Source: a virus. From it: a DNA stretch of 23,949 bases. The stretch's first letter is position 1. Every line of letters starts with the position of its first letter. Made by a program: the position numbers and the translations under genes. The notes beneath the pieces are model-generated. The model did no database searches and was not told the DNA's origin. It was given only the letters and a program-made list of their open reading frames with translations. The DNA is taken from positions 1-23,949 of the IMG/VR virus record IMGVR_UViG_3300020183_000460, one strand, 5' to 3'. Shown here piece by piece: positions 23,197-23,949 of the stretch.

Positions 23197-23949
23197 TTAA
23201 TTCATTAATCCTTTTCTGATAAGCTGGCGTTGGAAATCTCTTGCAAGTTGCGCCTTGAGGCTAGGGTCGCTAAATAGTTCAACGTCGCCTAGATCCGCAC
23301 CCACAGGAAGGTCTTCCATTAGATCTTCAATCTCTTTATTCTTTCTTGCTCTGCTGCCATAGCCGTAGAGCAGCCCGCCTAGGCCACCCGCTGCACCGCC
23401 TATAAGGGCGCCTATAGGGGCGTTCTTTTCCAGGAGAGCTCCAACCCCTGCTCCACCGCCGGCGCCTAGCAGAGCGCCCATTAGCCCGGTTCCTAGCCCT
23501 GCCCAGGCAGGACTGGAGAGCTGACTGGAGATAGGATCTGCCTCCGTTGGAAGCAACATAGGAAACATTTGAGCTTTAGCGACGTCTACTTCAGCCTGCT
23601 CTGCAGGGGTAAAGTATCGTTTGCAACCAAAGCCGGGGGTGCACTTAATGGGAACATCTACGATACTCTCTGAGGCAAGAGAGTTAGCTTTCTTTGCGGA
23701 TTCTTTTTTCTTGTTGCCCCAGTTGTCTGCGCCAACTTGTCGGCATTTAGTCAAAGCACCTGATGCATAAGCGGAAGGCCAAACGTCGTATCTGGCCTTG
23801 ACTTTGCGAGTGCAGGCATCTTCTTTTTTGTCCTCTTCGCTCTTTTTACCCCAAGAGTCGCCTTTGCCCTTTTCCTTGCAGGCTCCGGGAGTTGGGCGAC
23901 AGGCCGGATACTTCTTGCGGCTTTCTCCTTCAGATCTTCCACAAGCCTT
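23197..23949 (-). CDS. Cys/Lys-rich repeat protein with glycine-zipper membrane segment (5' end outside window)
   Basis: The leftward frame stays open from the TAA at 23197-23199 to the window edge (250 residues). An apparent TTG start at 23754 is therefore internal. The N-terminal part has Cys/Lys-rich repeats: ACKEKGKGDSWGKKSEED (visible residues ~23-40), then ACTRKVKARYDVWPSAYASG (~45-64) and TKCRQVGADNWGNKKKES (~67-84). The WPSAYASGA element is one I remember from many aquatic phage and large-virus proteins. Residues ~148-198 form a glycine-zipper, two-helix membrane hairpin (GLMGALLGAGGGAGVGALLE and PIGALIGGAAGGLGGLLYGY). A charged helical tail follows. Such layouts suit internal virion proteins that enter the host membrane. 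That role is inferred. Confidence 0.6.
   Translation of the reverse strand, partial: KACGRSEGESRKKYPACRPTPGACKEKGKGDSWGKKSEEDKKEDACTRKVKARYDVWPSAYASGALTKCRQVGADNWGNKKKESAKKANSLASESIVDVPIKCTPGFGCKRYFTPAEQAEVDVAKAQMFPMLLPTEADPISSQLSSPAWAGLGTGLMGALLGAGGGAGVGALLEKNAPIGALIGGAAGGLGGLLYGYGSRARKNKEIEDLMEDLPVGADLGDVELFSDPSLKAQLARDFQRQLIRKGLMN

Noticed and set aside
23751-23942. Leftward 63-residue frame with Lys/Arg/Ala-rich sequence
   Set aside because: It is in another frame of the same strand as the Cys/Lys-rich repeat gene, whose frame here carries recognisable repeats. The basic composition follows from the codons of that gene.

Overview
The window looks like the late (virion structural) region of a tailed double-stranded DNA phage with a contractile, myovirus-type tail. 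The main evidence is a gp25-like baseplate wedge protein followed directly by a large baseplate J/gp6-like protein, with a probable tape-measure end and a hub-like protein upstream. No host gene, tRNA or integrase is visible, so the host cannot be named. The left-facing gene at the right edge carries a Cys/Lys-rich motif that I remember from aquatic phages and large viruses, so an environmental (freshwater or marine) phage is a reasonable but weak guess. The standard bacterial code is used: TAA, TAG and TGA all end genes.

Layout. Bases 1-23037 form one tightly packed rightward gene string. Most junctions are TAATG, TGATG, ATGA or GTGA overlaps. The only notable gap, 53 bases at 11883-11935, holds a perfect 8-bp inverted repeat. 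(1) 1-4609: C-terminal part of a probable tape-measure protein, two unidentified tail proteins and a hub-like protein. (2) 4619-5368: a sigma-70-family factor inserted in the structural operon, then a small helical protein. (3) 5778-9676: gp25-like wedge, J/gp6-like protein and two unidentified probable baseplate proteins. (4) 9681-18103: a 733-residue fibre-like protein and five tandem proteins built from shared modules. Four of the five share an N-terminal 'N-x-x-R-x-YP'-type domain, and all five share a short beta/turn motif. (5) 18112-21283: Pro/Cys-rich proteins, a stand-alone fibre N-terminal domain, two small proteins and an extreme 348-residue protein with 41 cysteines. (6) 21280-23037: a GT-A-type glycosyltransferase, two unidentified small proteins and a 99-residue HExxH protein.

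The right-hand 0.9 kb holds a candidate small-RNA gene (sigma-70-like promoter, foldable ~60-nt body, strong intrinsic terminator). It lies between the end of the rightward operon and a convergent left-facing gene. That gene is longer than its apparent TTG start suggests: it stays open to the window edge and encodes a Cys/Lys-rich repeat region followed by a glycine-zipper membrane segment.

How the genes work together: the left half builds the tube end, hub and wedge. The middle and right supply appendages for surface binding, possibly glycosylated by the co-transcribed glycosyltransferase. The embedded sigma factor could tie late transcription to this operon. The most unusual parts are the modular fibre-protein family, the rise in cysteine content toward the end of the operon, the embedded sigma factor and the candidate small RNA.
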